64,000 bases of DNA from Aquarana catesbeiana (taxonomy: Eukaryota > Chordata > Amphibia > Anura > Ranidae), in assembly GCF_042186555.1 (NCBI RefSeq), contig NC_133332.1, positions 238,717,015-238,781,014 of the forward strand, in the 5' to 3' direction. Position numbers and translations under genes: made by a program. The first letter of the stretch is position 1. Each line of letters starts with the position of its first letter. Positions 22,656 through 33,380 of this stretch are shown here, in pieces. The notes beneath the pieces are model-generated. The model saw only the letters and a program-made list of their open reading frames with translations, ran no database searches and had not been told where the DNA came from.

Positions 22656-22687
22656 TGCCATCTTGCCTATGTATAAACTAACCTACA

Positions 22688-23322
22688 TGTCACGTACCTG
22701 GTTGGAGTCTGAAATGATGAGGTCAGCCTCTGTTGTATCTCCGGCCCTGGACCCGCTGACAGTGGAGACAGAAGGAACCAAGGGACTGGAGGAACACAAG
22801 TGCCTGCAGATGTAGCCCTGGAGGCCTGAAGCAGAAGATGCGACTCTTGGAAGGCAGGAAGTTGCAGCAGGTTGCTGGAATGAAGATGTAGATACTCGGT
22901 TTGCAGAGAAGAGCCAAACATCAGACAGGAGCATAGTCACAAGGATAGCTGGGTTCAGTAGCAGACGGGTAGCGAGGTACCAAGTCATCAGGCAGGAGCA
23001 GGGTCAAATAGGAGGCCAGGATCAGGAACCGATAACCAGAAGAATAGGAGAGTCCAGCAGCAAGGTCAGGGATAGCCAAGGTTCAGCAACAGGTATCAGG
23101 CAGGTAACAACAACAGGATACGGGTACAGGAACAGCTGAAGATCTGTCAGCAACAATCAGAAGTCAGTGCGCCCCTTAAATAGGCCATCTGGCTCCAAAG
23201 GGCAGTGTGGACGCGCTTCTGCGGGTGCGCACACTGCTCTGCGCATGCGCATTGGCGTATCTGCGATCAGCAGAATTCTGTATGCGCGAGTGCGCCCGGA
23301 GCGCGATGGCAGTTCTCTTACA
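22688..23322 (-). repeat. Gypsy 3' long terminal repeat
   Basis: It reads TG...CA on the minus strand, with the polypurine tract immediately upstream, which fixes the boundary. It contains GC-rich GCGCATGCGC-like segments near 23240-23300. A partner LTR is not in the window. Confidence 0.85.
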
Positions 23323-23339
23323 TTGCCCCCTCCTTATGG

Positions 23340-24505
23340 GCAGCCTCCGGATGCTCCTCAGAGGCTTCTTTTCCGGGTAACGCTGGAAAAAGGCCCGTAT
23401 TTTTTGCGAGGCATGAACATTAGCAGCTGGTTCCCAAGAATTGTCCTCCGGGTCATACCCCTTCCATTTAATCAAGAATTGTGTTTGGCCCCTCTTGGTT
23501 CTACAATCCAGCACAGCTTCAACTTCATACTCCTCGTTTCCTCGACGCGCAGTGGAGGAGGGCTTTCCGGATCCCGGTTGGGAAAGGGGTTAGGCACTGT
23601 TAATTTTAGTAAGGAGGTATGGAATACCGGATGAATTTTCAGATTCTTCGGTAGTACTAATTCAAAGGCCACAGGATTGAATTTTCTTTTAACCGGAAAA
23701 GGCCCCAAGTATTTCGGACCAAGTTTCTTGGAGGGACATCTGAGTTTCAGATTTGCGGTAGATAACCAGACCTTGTCTCCCGGTTCAAAAATTCAAGTTG
23801 CCCCTCTTGTTCTTGTCAAAGAATTTTTTGTTGCTTGCCTGCGCTTTAGAGATGGCATCCTGGAGTAATTTGTTGTTAACGTTGAAAAAGTTCAATTTGT
23901 CTTACACAGCGGGTACGGAAGACTGTATAGGCAACTCCGGCAGGAAGGAAGGGTGATATCGATAATTGGCAAAGAAAGGTGATTGTTGGGTGGCAGAGTG
24001 AATGGAGTTATTATAAGTAAACTCTGCCAGTGGGAGAAGGGGTGACCAGTCATCTTGAGAGAAAGAGGTGAAACAACGCAAATATTGTTCCAAGGTCTGG
24101 TTAGTTCTCTCCGTCTTTCCATTTGTCTGAGGATGGTAAGCAGTGGACAGACGGAGTTCAGTGTTCAAAGCTTCACACAGGGACCTCCAAAATCTGGAGG
24201 TGAATTGCACCCCTCGGTCAGAGATGATGTTGTCAGGAATACCGTGCAGTCTTACAATTTCCTTAATAAATGTGGAGGCAGTCTAAGTGGCAGAAGGGGT
24301 GCCTTGCAGGGGTACAAAAATGTGCCATCTTGGTCAGACGATCAACAACAAATATAGAGGTAAAGTTCTCAGACGGGGGAAGCTCCATGATACAATCCAT
24401 AGATATCATGCTCCAAGGTTTCTTTGGCACAGGAAGACATTCCAGTAGACCCCAAGTTTTGGCTCGGGTCGCAATTGCAGGCCCTTGTACACCTGGAAAG
24501 GAGGG
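23340..24505 (-). pseudogene. Gypsy pol 3' end: integrase core and chromodomain (broken)
   Basis: Integrase inserts the DNA copy of the element, and the chromodomain steers insertion to histone-marked chromatin. Going down the minus strand: PWSMISMDC (first catalytic D) near 24395, DRLTKMAHF near 24340, IISDRGVQFTSRFW (second D) near 24200-24240, STAYHPQTNGKTERTNQTL (catalytic E) near 24110-24150, and NNSIHSATQQSPFFANY near 23980. The integrase C-terminal part follows (NLKIHPVFHTSLLK near 23630). The chromodomain is near 23400-23490 (FLIKWKGYDPEDNSWEP), with its aromatic and acidic residues kept. Frameshifts occur near 23880 and 24260-24310. The zinc-binding start and all upstream pol are missing. 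Confidence 0.87.
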
Positions 24506-25540
24506 GAGGCAGCATGTAGAGGAGCTGATCCCCTTGCTCCTACAGCTGCTGAATGCCCGCTTCTCCTTCTCTCACTCCCATAAGCATTCAGAAGCTGCAG
24601 GAGGGAAGGGGATTGGTGTCACCGCCCCTCCTATACAGCTTCTTAATGCTCCCCCCGGGCCCCTCTCGTCGCCCCCAGCTCTGACAGATTCCCTTCTCCC
24701 TCTCCCACTGGCTGCTGTGAGAAATGCTGTCAGGATGGATTGTGGGGAAGAGGCTGGTAAATGTGTAATACCCCAGTTGAAGTCCTTTAGAACGAAACAC
24801 ATTGGTTACTGCTAGCCAGCTCTGCACATTGCGCCTATCTGGATTTTCTTTGTGATCACATTGATTTTATTGTTCACATCATCATGATGTCAGTACTATT
24901 TTTTAAATAAACCCTTACATTTTTGATCTACACCATGTGGAAGCTTTTCTCTTTTATATGATTCCATTTCCTATCATTTGACGGATGAGAGTTCGGTGGG
25001 TTCAAGTTGGATTTCTGGAGACCGTGGTTCGAGATCCTCTTCCCATTCCATGCTTGACTCACCTCCACTGGTGAGTGGGTCCACATTTTTTGGTAAGAGT
25101 ACCCTTCCCTTGGGTGATGGATGCACAGTCCTGGGTGTTTCTTCTCCAGACGATTGTCCACCATCGTTTCCATCTCTTTTCCTACTCCGTCACACTTATA
25201 TAGTGTGTTGTGAGTTTACTTCAATACGGATGTTGGTGGACTTGTGTTCATGATTGCACCTTGTTTTTTTGTTGCCCAGTTCCTTGTGGTCAACATATTT
25301 GAAACCCCTTTGCACTTTAGTTTTCTTATACTTATTTATTGTGCTGATGTTTAACTCACATGCATCTATATTGGGTACATTTATTTATGTCATTGTATAT
25401 ATTTTTACTAGTGTTCTTTCACCTATTGTTGATACACATTTTATTGTGTTCATATTGGGTACATCCATTTCCAATTTGCTAGTGTTTACTCACTTATTGT
25501 CGATAAACATTATAATGTGTTTAAATTCCTGGCCATTCAT
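24506..25540. other. Unassigned repeats with a degraded hammerhead-like motif
   Basis: Bases 24510-24760 resemble the CT-rich and palindromic frog repeat at 2041-2490. At 24774-24805 is a hammerhead-like relic: CAGTTGA, AGTCCTTTAGAAC, GAAAC. An AATAAA-like signal follows near 24905. The rest, including a T-rich block at 25260-25540, has no recognisable gene. Confidence 0.45.
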
Positions 25541-25697
25541 TCTGTACAACTGAGACTGCAGAGAAGGAGATTGATGGCTATTTTCAATCTCCTTTCTCTG
25601 TCTCCAAGGGGAAATATCAGAGGTCTGTTTAAACCCCTGATGTCTCACAAAAGCCCTTCAACGGGGCTCCTCCTAAAAAATTTTTTTTTTAAATAAT
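25541..25697. repeat. Left half of a dispersed repeat interrupted by the LINE
   Basis: It contains an inverted pair, GAAGGAGATTGA and TCAATCTCC, and the block around AAACCCCTGATGTCTCAC, which has relatives at 2570 and 33080. The AT-rich end carries the first copy of the LINE target duplication, and the repeat resumes at 31988. Confidence 0.65.
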
Positions 25698-25715
25698 AAA
25701 AAAATGATATTGTAG
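25698..25715 (+). repeat. LINE target-site duplication, 5' copy
   Basis: Seven A then TGATATTGTAG. It is identical to 31970-31987. Confidence 0.92.
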
Positions 25716-25819
25716 GGGGCGTGGCTAAACAATGGAAGCGTGAGGACGCACATCCAGGAGCTCTGCACTGAGACGGGCTGAGAATCACCCGTAGAACCGC
25801 TCAGACGGGCCAACCTCTC

Positions 25820-27026
25820 ATGCCAGGGGATCGCAAACACCCGCCGGCAATCGAGGAGCGGAGGGGACCCGAGATCTCTCACTACTTTCTGCGGCAACAC
25901 CAGCTTCCTTCACCGGCCGCACGAAGCAAGATGGCGCCGCCACGAGTCCCGCCGGGAGGTACCGCCGCAACAGCAAGTAAGAAGGGAGGGCAGATGGAAG
26001 CCGCAGCGGTGGAGGAGGATTTTCCCCCTCTCCCCTCCAGGTCACATTCACCCATACAGTCCCCCGCCAACCCCTTCCTGAACACACAATTGCTCTCTGA
26101 GAGCACAGGGGGAACGAGCAGTCTCCTGGAGGAATCCCTAAAGGACATAGTCTCAGGCTTACCCACAAAGCAAGACCTTAATGCAATGGCAACCTCCATA
26201 GTCAATGCTCTCACAAACGAACTGCACGACCTGAAACGGCAGGTAGACACGGTGGAGGAGAAGGTAACTGTTTTGGAATCCTTTTAGACGACCACTGATG
26301 CACGCATCACATCCCTTGAGTTGGATCACAAAGTTTTTCGCCGCAATCTTGTTGATGTCCACCTGCGGATCGATGACGGCGAGAATAGGGGCAGGCGAAA
26401 CAATCTATGCCTCAGAGGTATCCCGGAGGCCACCATGGGCCCAGATCTCCGTTCTACCGTGGTAGCGATCCCGAACCAGGTTCTAGGTAAGCCACCTACT
26501 GCAGACCTGGAGCTGGACAGGGTTCACCGTATACCGGGTCCCAGAACCCCTCCTACAGTACAGCGGGCTTCGGCAGACCAGGATCCCCCCGTGATGTTCT
26601 GTGCAGGGTGCACTTCTTCACAATTAAGGAAGAAATTCTACGCCTAGCATGGGAGAAGGGCACGATTGACTTTGATGGGGCACCCATACGGATCTTTCCT
26701 GACATATCTAGACAGACCCGTGTCATGAGAGGCCATTGCTAGAGGTGATACGAGAAGCTGAAGCCACATACCGCTGGGGCCATCCCTTTCATTTGATTGT
26801 CAGGAGGCAAGGCTCAGAGTTTCATCTCCGCACACCAGACCAACTTCCTGACCTGCTCCAGTTCATCGCCAAACCTGCCGTCAGTGTTCCTAACTGGTTT
26901 GACTACCTGCTCTCTCAGGAAACTCCAAGTCCAGCCTTGCTCAGGCAGCAACGGATCAGGCGATTGCGTTCCCGGCCACCAAATCGAGACGCCTTCAGAC
27001 CACATCCAACGTCATCCGAAGATTGA
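25820..27026 (+). pseudogene. LINE ORF1 protein (RNA-binding), with stops
   Basis: The ATG at 25820 opens a 155-codon stretch that ends at a TAG (26285-26287), and the same frame continues beyond it. The N-terminus is basic and disordered. A heptad-like coiled coil follows (LKRQVDTVEEKVTVLES near 26230). The RNA-recognition fold holds RGRRNNLCLRGIPE near 26390-26430 and LELDRVHRIPG near 26510. After a frameshift near 26600 the C-terminal domain continues in other frames (FFTIKEEILRLAW near 26615, REAEATYRWGHPFHLIV near 26750). This is the L1 ORF1 plan. The protein cannot be made intact from this copy. Confidence 0.82.
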
Positions 27027-27669
27027 TCGCTTTCCCCACTGTATGGACTGGTAAGGTTGTGCAGTATCCCCCTCCTGCAGTTTCACCCATTTATTGTTTT
27101 GTTCTTATGACTCCCTCAGAAACTGCCCCGCCAACCACCAAGACCTTTGGATAACTCAGGAGACGTCATCTACAATCCCCCCTTTTTTTTTTTTTGTGTC
27201 TCATTGACACTGTTTGCAATTAACTGGCGAGTTATGACTACAGCAGAAGATGACGTTTTTCCCCTTTTTTTTCTTTCACCTTGAGTGCTTGTTTTTATTT
27301 TTGGGGACTATCTTGGCGGGGGGGGGGGGGGTATTATGCATTTCAGATTGCTAGATCACAATAAGAGTTGACCTGAATATTTTTGTTTCCAGCTGGGTAT
27401 GGTGGGTCCTAACTAGTTGAGACTAGTTTTAGTGCTAATCGGGGGTCCAGAGAGTAATTGTATTGCTAGATTGCTTTTCCTATAACCCTTTCCCTCTATC
27501 CACCTCCCCCCCGCTCCCCTTGCTTACTCTTTCCCCTTCTCTACCCCTCTTTTGCCCTCTTTTTCTTCTTTTTTGGTGGTGCTGCCCCTTGGCTGGGTGG
27601 GGACTGGGACTGGAGACAATTGCCCACCTCACTTTATTGCTCTTGCTTGCCAGTGCGATAATTGACGCT

Positions 27670-30600
27670 ATGGGTCTCCTAAAGGTCACCTCCCTCAATG
27701 TACGTGGTCTCAATGTACCAGAAAAGCGCTCCCAGCTACTATCTGATCTGCGTAAGGGCAAAACCCAAATTGCCTTTTTGCAGGAAACGCACTTCCATGG
27801 TGACCATATACCTAAATTGACTAATGGAGCATTCCCGACGGCATACCACAGCATATCGCCCTTCTCCAAATCCAAGGGGGTCAGCATCCTTGCAGCAAAA
27901 TCGGTACCGTGGATGTTTGAGGCGCAGCGGGTAGATCCCCAGGGTCGTTTTCTTCTTTTGAAGGGAAGGGTGTCTGATGTGCAGTTCACCTTCGCCAATG
28001 TTTACTTCCCCAATGTTGACCACCCACAATTCCTGCGGAAGCTGCTACCTCAGTTACTGGAGTTTTCGGAGGGGGTGCTCGTCTTTGGGGGGGACCTTAA
28101 CTTCACGATGGATGCCTTACTAGATGCCTCACGCGGCTCGTCCCATCTTTCCTACGCCCGCCTCAAGCGAATTAAAGCGGACCTCCATGCTCTGCGCTTG
28201 ATAGATCCTTGGCGTCTGTCACGCCCTCAGGATAGGGACTATACATATTTTTCCCCAGTCCACCACTCTTACTCGAGATTGGACTATTTGTTGATATCAC
28301 ATAAAGACCTAGCTAGGGTGGTGAATACCTCCATAGATGTCATTTCCTTTTCGGATCATGCACCGATTCATCTGATACTTCGGCTGGGGCCGGTGACTCG
28401 GACTCCACCCTCTTGGAGGCTTAATGAAGCCATTCTGCAGTCAGAGGAGATCCGCTCAGAAATACAGGCCAAGTTGCGGGAGTACTTCTCTGTCAATGAA
28501 GCCTCAGTTCCTAACCCCTTAACGGTCTGGGAGGCCCACAAGACAGTTGTAAGGGGTATTTTAATTAGCATAGGTGCCCGCCTTAAGCGGGAAAGAACAC
28601 GCCGCATAGATGAACTCTTCATTCAGATCCGTAACCTGGAGTGCGCCCATAAGGCCAGTCTTGCCCATTCCACCGACCATGAACTCCTTAAAGTGCGCGA
28701 GGAGCTTCGTGCACTTCTGTTTCATAAAACGAAACAAAAACTGGCATGGGCACGCCGAACGATGTACGAGTACTCCAATAAACCTGGTTCGCTGCTAGCC
28801 AGAGCACTGCGTGGTCCCCGTACCAAAACCTACATTTCCCACATCCTGTCATCCTCTGGTCGGAAGATGACCGCATCGTCTGATATCGCAGCAGAATTCC
28901 GATCCTTTTACGAAGGCCTCTACAACCTTGACAGGCCACCACCTGAGGATCCCAATTCTGCCGGGGGATTCACCCCCCGATCCTATATAGCCTCGTCGGG
29001 TATGCCCTCACTTCCGACTTCAGTTCAGGAAAAATTAGAGGAACCTATTACTTTAGCGGAGCTGGGTGTGGCACTGGCAAACTCGAAGCCCAGGAAAGCC
29101 CCAGGCCCGGATGGTTTTACTCCAGCGTACTATAAGACATTCTTTGAGACACTTTCTAAACCCTTGATATCTGCACTTAATTCGATCACAGAAGGCAATT
29201 CTTTTCCCATTGACACTTTAAGAGCATACATTTCCCTTATTCCCAAAGAGGGGAAGGATCCATTGCGGTGCGGAAGCTATCGGCCGATAGCTCTCCTGAA
29301 CACTGACCTGAAACTGTTTACCAAGATACTGGCCAATAGGATAATTCTGCATATACCAAGCCTGATCCATAAGGACCAAGCAGGTTTTGTGCCGCAGCGA
29401 GAACCCCGTGATAACACCATTAGGGTAATAAACTTAATCCATGCAGCCAGGACATCACGGGGACCCCTTCTCCTGCTGTCTACAGACGCGGAGAAGGCTT
29501 TCGACCGTGTAGATTGGTCCTTTATACAGGCCACCCTGGAACACATCGGTCTTCGCTCATCAATGCTCAGCTGGATTTTATTACTCTACTCCCATCCTAC
29601 GGCTGCAGTTAAGGTCAATGAGACAAGGTCGTGCTACTTTACCATTCGTAATGGTACCCGACCGGGATATCCCCTGACTCCGCTAATGTTTATACTCACA
29701 TTGGAGCCCTTTCTTTGCAAGATAAGGGCGAACTCGGGCATTATCGGTTACCACAAATCTTCCGGGGCCCATAAAGTAGCCGCTTTCGCGGACGACCTCA
29801 TCTTTTTCTTGGCAGACCCACTTGCCTCACTTCCTACCCTACTTCACTCCCTCCGTGTCTATGGGGCTCTCTCCCTGTTCCAAATTAATTTAACAAAATC
29901 CTCTTTACTTAACATTACGGTGGGCACGGATATAGTACGCCGTTTGCGCACGGAATACCAGTTACATTGGGCAACCGATACTATCCCTTATCTGGGAGTT
30001 GACATTACCCCTGACCCTGCTAATCTATACCAGGCGAATTTCGCTCCTCTACTTCTTCTCAGAACGGATCTGCATCACTGGCACTCCTTAACCCTAACAT
30101 GGTTTGGTCGATGTAATGCCATCAAGATGACCGCCTTGCCAAGGGTGCTTTATCTGCTACAGGCCCTCCCCATTCGCCTCCCCCCTCCTTTCTTCAAACG
30201 AATCCACTCGATGTTCTGCGACTTTGTCTGGTCACACCGAAAACCACGAATTAAACTGCAACTCCTCCACATGGCAAAACACAAAGGTGGGGTTGGCCTT
30301 CCCGATGTGAAAGCTTACTATAGGGCAACACACCTCACCAGGGTAGTTGACTGGCACTGCCATGCGGAGGCAAAACAGTGGGTGGCAATGGAGTTGGAAG
30401 ACTCTGAGGGCACGGCCAAGAGCTGGCCATGGATCGCCACTCCCATACCGAAGGCCATCATCACTCACCCCACACTAGGAAGCACAATTCAGGTGGCGAG
30501 AGACGCCTTCCGACATTCCTCGGTATCTCCAATACCTTCACCTATGGTGCCAATTCCGGGCAACCCTGATTTTTTACCGGGTTGCCAGGGTCCTGTATTC

Positions 30601-31423
30601 CGTCATCTGACGACGGAGGGCAGGTGGCCACACCTCCACGACTTCCTAGGCCCGACTGGTCAGCTCACGGCGGACGCTGGGATGGTGGGTTCCGATCCTC
30701 CATTGGATTTCTTGAGTGGCCTCCAACTTCGCAACTTTCTACGCCGATGTGCACGGACTCCGGGTATATCGCGCCAGGTTACAGAGCTGGAACAAATCTG
30801 CCACCGCAAAGAACCAACCCGCCATTGTTTATCGCTGATATACTCCTCTTTGATATCACCAACAGAAGGATTTGTGCCCCCCTTCCTCTCTAAGTGGGAA
30901 GAAGAACTAGGTGTACAATTCTCTGAACCACAAAGGGAAAAGATTCTACATTTTGCCCAGAAATCATCCCTAGCCACTAGGGTTCAAGAGACATGCTATA
31001 AAATTGTGACTCGCTGGTACAGAGTGCCTTCTACTCTACACCGTTTTTTCCCACAAGTTTCTAGTGTTTGTTGGCGATGTGGGGTGGGAGAGGGAACGAT
31101 GCTCCATATTTTCTGGGACTGTCCCAAAATTAGACCCTGGGGCCTGCTTGCTGCATCTCTCTAGACGACCAATCAAGAAATATAAAGCATCTCTTACCAT
31201 CCAATTACTGAATGCCGCCAAGGCATGTATACCCATGTGCTGGAGATCGGAGTCCCCACCAACAAAAACACAGTGGTATGCCAAGGTGAACGAAATTCGA
31301 AACATGGAGGATCTAACTGCCACACTATACGGCAGGGAGGAGGCCTTTCGGGAGACTTGGCGACCATGGCAACACTATATCTATTCTGAACCGTATCTCC
31401 AGGAGATGGCCCAGGCTGAATGA
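27670..31423 (+). pseudogene. LINE ORF2: endonuclease and reverse transcriptase, one late frameshift
   Basis: The chosen start is ATG 27670 (MGLLKVTSLNVRGLN), because upstream in-frame residues are low-complexity. AP-endonuclease motifs: SLNVRGLNVPEKRSQLL, FLQETHF, VFGGDLNF near 28085, YTYFSPVHHSYSRLDYLL near 28240 and FSDHAPIHL near 28350. Reverse transcriptase: KAPGPDGFTPAYYK near 29095, CGSYRPIALLNTDLKLFTK near 29270, LSTDAEKAFDRVDWSF near 29480, GTRPGYPLTP near 29655 (the usual GTRQGCPLSP, altered at three positions) and catalytic AFADDLIFF near 29785. The C-terminal motif CWRCGVGEGTMLHIFWDC is near 31065-31120. The frame ends at 31164 because of a single shift near 31130; the other frame continues (KTQWYAKVNEIRNMEDLT) to TGA at 31421-31423. 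Confidence 0.9.
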
Positions 31424-31969
31424 TTCCGGTGCCCGGGTTGCCTGCCCGGCCGGGGGGCACCACTGCTGCTTTTTCCTTTCTTTTGTCTCCCTTTCCTCCT
31501 CCTCTCTCCGCCTCCCCTCTTCTGTCTCCCCTTCAATCCCCTCCAGTTGTGGGGGAAGTTTAGTCAGATACTGAGAATATCCTGATATATATTACCTGTC
31601 TGTGCATCCCACGACTGGACTCAGCTGGTCTCTTGGGGGGCTTCCCTCCCAGCCAACTGGGAAGTTTTCATTTTAATTTCACTGGTTAGTCTCGGTAGCT
31701 ATACAGATCCAAATGGGTTATTGAGATGACACTTAGGAAGCTTTTCTGGTTGAGTTCTTAGACTGCTCCACCGCACGGTTTAAACCTTACATGCTCTTCG
31801 CTGAACACATAACTGAGGGGCATGTCTGTTTGTTACTTCTGATATGGTATCTAACCCTCTATGTGACATGTTTCTGATTCAATCACCCCTGTATATGCTG
31901 TCATTTGTTATATTTTTCTTTGATAATTAACATGTGATGTCTTTAAAGGAAATAAAAAAGAATTACAAA
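31424..31969 (+). other. LINE 3' untranslated region and poly-A tail
   Basis: There is no coding sequence after ORF2. It includes a CT-rich stretch (31460-31560), a polyadenylation-like AATAAA near 31951, and ends in the A run that adjoins the 3' target duplication. Confidence 0.8.
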
Positions 31970-32040
31970 AAAAAAATGATATTGTAGAAAAATGAAATGT
32001 AAAAAAATAAAATAAAAAACTACTGACACCAGTGGTGAAC
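31970..32040 (+). repeat. 3' target duplication and right half of the interrupted repeat
   Basis: 31970-31987 is the second copy of the 18-bp duplication. The following AT-rich segment with AAACTACTGACACC matches the 2700-2900 repeat, which shows what the LINE landed in. Confidence 0.85.
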
Positions 32041-32368
32041 TACCAGGGTCGCATGTGCAGGGCAAGCAACAGGTTCACTTTAAATCCAGCTTCCAGAATT
32101 GGATTTTTATTTATCTTCTTTTACTCCTCATCTGCTCTGTTAACCTGGAAGTGCAGACAAGAAGCTATGACACAGTGCTGAGAACTCTTTTACGTACTGT
32201 GACAGCAATGTGGAGCACAATGTCACATGTTTCTCCATACGTGAAAGTACCAGGCATGTTGCGGTAAGTTAAGCTTGTTTTTTTTTTCTCTTGGATTTAT
32301 CCTTGGTCTTGTTTAAAACATGTTGCTGTGCTTCCCTGGGAAAAAGTGAGTGGCATGCCTTGTATATT
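32041..32368. other. Unassigned spacer
   Basis: No gene was recognised. A 70-codon open frame starting at 32055 has a hydrophobic stretch but no known family, and no supporting splice or start context was seen. Confidence 0.5.
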
Positions 32369-33380
32369 GGGTTGCACCGATATCACTATCCAGAAAGACC
32401 GAGTACAGGCGGTCCCCTAGTTACAAACATCTGACTTACAAACGACTCCTACTTACAAACAGAGGGAGATAACAGGAATTGAGAGGAAATCTACTACTAG
32501 GAAGCAAAATTCCCTCCTGTAAGAGTTATTATGGGAAGAAGGTGTCTCCACTGAAGCTTTATCACCAAGGCTTGTTTCCACAACAACCCAAAATCCAGTT
32601 GTCATTGGGACAGAAAATGAAGTAAAATCTCCTGAACAGGGGCACAGACAGCAAAACAAACGTTACAGGGGTGTTAACCCTTGCCTATGCTATCCAAAAA
32701 GCTTAAAAATTGTTTTTTTGGCTGGAGCTACACTAAAAAAATGTACCTGTTCCGAATTACAAACATTCAACTTAAGAACAAACCTACAGACCCCATCTTG
32801 TTTGTAACCCAGGGAAGGCCTGTACAAACACCGATACTTTTTTTTTCAAGTACTCGCCGATACCGATTACCGATACTTTTTTTCAAGTACTCGCCGATAC
32901 CGATTACCGATACTTTATTTTAATGTCATGTGACAGTGGCAGTAATATGCAGCACTGATGACGCGTGGACTGTATCAGTAGTTTTTTTTTTTTTTTTTCA
33001 ATTTTATTTTTTACAATTTTTTTTAATTATTATTATTTATTTATTTAGCCCTGTTGGGGGGTGGCTTTGGTGAGATATCAGGGGTCTTAACAGACCCCTG
33101 GCATCTCACTTTTGAGAAAGGGACTGAGGACAGAGATTCCCCAGTCCCTTTCTCTGTAGCCTCGGCTGCACTGAACATGAATGGAGAGGAGACAGAGGCT
33201 CCTCTCTTTTCATAAACTAAAGCATTGTAAACACAGTTTACGATGCTCAGTGACAGTTATGAATGGACAGAGTCAGTGAATTCAGAAAAGGAAGAAGCTG
33301 GTAAATTACTGACAGATGAAGGACAGAGGGGGCGGAGGAGCACGGAGGGGGATCGGAGCACGGACGGAGACTGGAGGAGG
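32369..33380. mobile_element. Non-autonomous hAT-like element, interrupted by 32406-32822
   Basis: It begins GGGTTGCACCGATATCAC and continues past the nested element with a tandem pair of CAAGTACTCGCCGATACCGA units (32850-32905). This is a common style of hAT-derived repeat in vertebrates. Its later part (33050-33360) contains the inverted pair AGGGGTCTTAACAGACCCCT and blocks shared with 2041-2490. The right end is not fixed. Confidence 0.5.
32406..32822. mobile_element. Non-autonomous DNA element with TA target sites
   Basis: The ends are CAGGCGGTCCCCTAGTTACA and the inverted form (TTTGTAACCCAGGGAAGGCCTG read from its right end, with small changes). It is flanked by TA at 32404-32405 and 32823-32824, as for Tc1/mariner-type elements. 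It splits the surrounding hAT-like repeat between GACCGAG and CAAACACCGATAC. The second copy is at 15076-15498. Confidence 0.78.

Larger units (their letters stand above)
17467..22687 (+). mobile_element. L1-like LINE, older copy (3' end cut off)
   Basis: The element begins GGGGGGCGTGGCC, nearly the same 5' start as the LINE at 25716. Next come a degraded ORF1 (17588-18193), a linker, and a degraded ORF2 (19070-22655) with endonuclease, reverse transcriptase and a C-terminal cysteine/histidine motif. The linker contains an inserted 45-bp copy of the left flank and a perfect hairpin. The 3' untranslated region is replaced at 22688 by a Gypsy LTR, so no poly-A tail or target duplication can be seen. 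The clade is L1/Tx1-like by gene order and motifs. Confidence 0.85.
22688..24505 (-). mobile_element. Ty3/Gypsy chromovirus fragment: 3' LTR plus integrase end
   Basis: On the minus strand the order is the end of pol (integrase and chromodomain), then a polypurine tract at about 23323-23340 (AAGGAGGGGGCAA), then a 635-bp LTR at 22688-23322 that begins TGTAAGAGAAC and ends GTACGTGACA. The rest of pol, gag and the 5' LTR are absent; homology stops near 24505. The element inserted into, or was joined to, the 3' end of the older LINE. Chromodomain-bearing Gypsy elements are common in fish and amphibians. Confidence 0.88.
25716..31969 (+). mobile_element. Near full-length L1-like LINE with 18-bp target duplication
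   Basis: The 5' end is GGGGGCGTGGCTAAAC. A short 5' untranslated region, ORF1 (25820-27026), a linker with C/T/G runs, ORF2 (27670-31423) and a 3' region ending in poly-A follow. It is flanked by AAAAAAATGATATTGTAG at 25698-25715 and again at 31970-31987, an exact 18-bp match that proves insertion by target-primed reverse transcription. ORF1 has a few breaks. ORF2 is open for about 1,165 codons and then has a single frameshift. It is therefore younger than the LINE at 17467. It inserted into an AT-rich dispersed repeat. Confidence 0.93.

Noticed and set aside
24968..25060. Possible tRNA-derived sequence (GGTTCGAGATCC resembles a B box)
   Set aside because: No matching A box at the right distance and no cloverleaf could be drawn.
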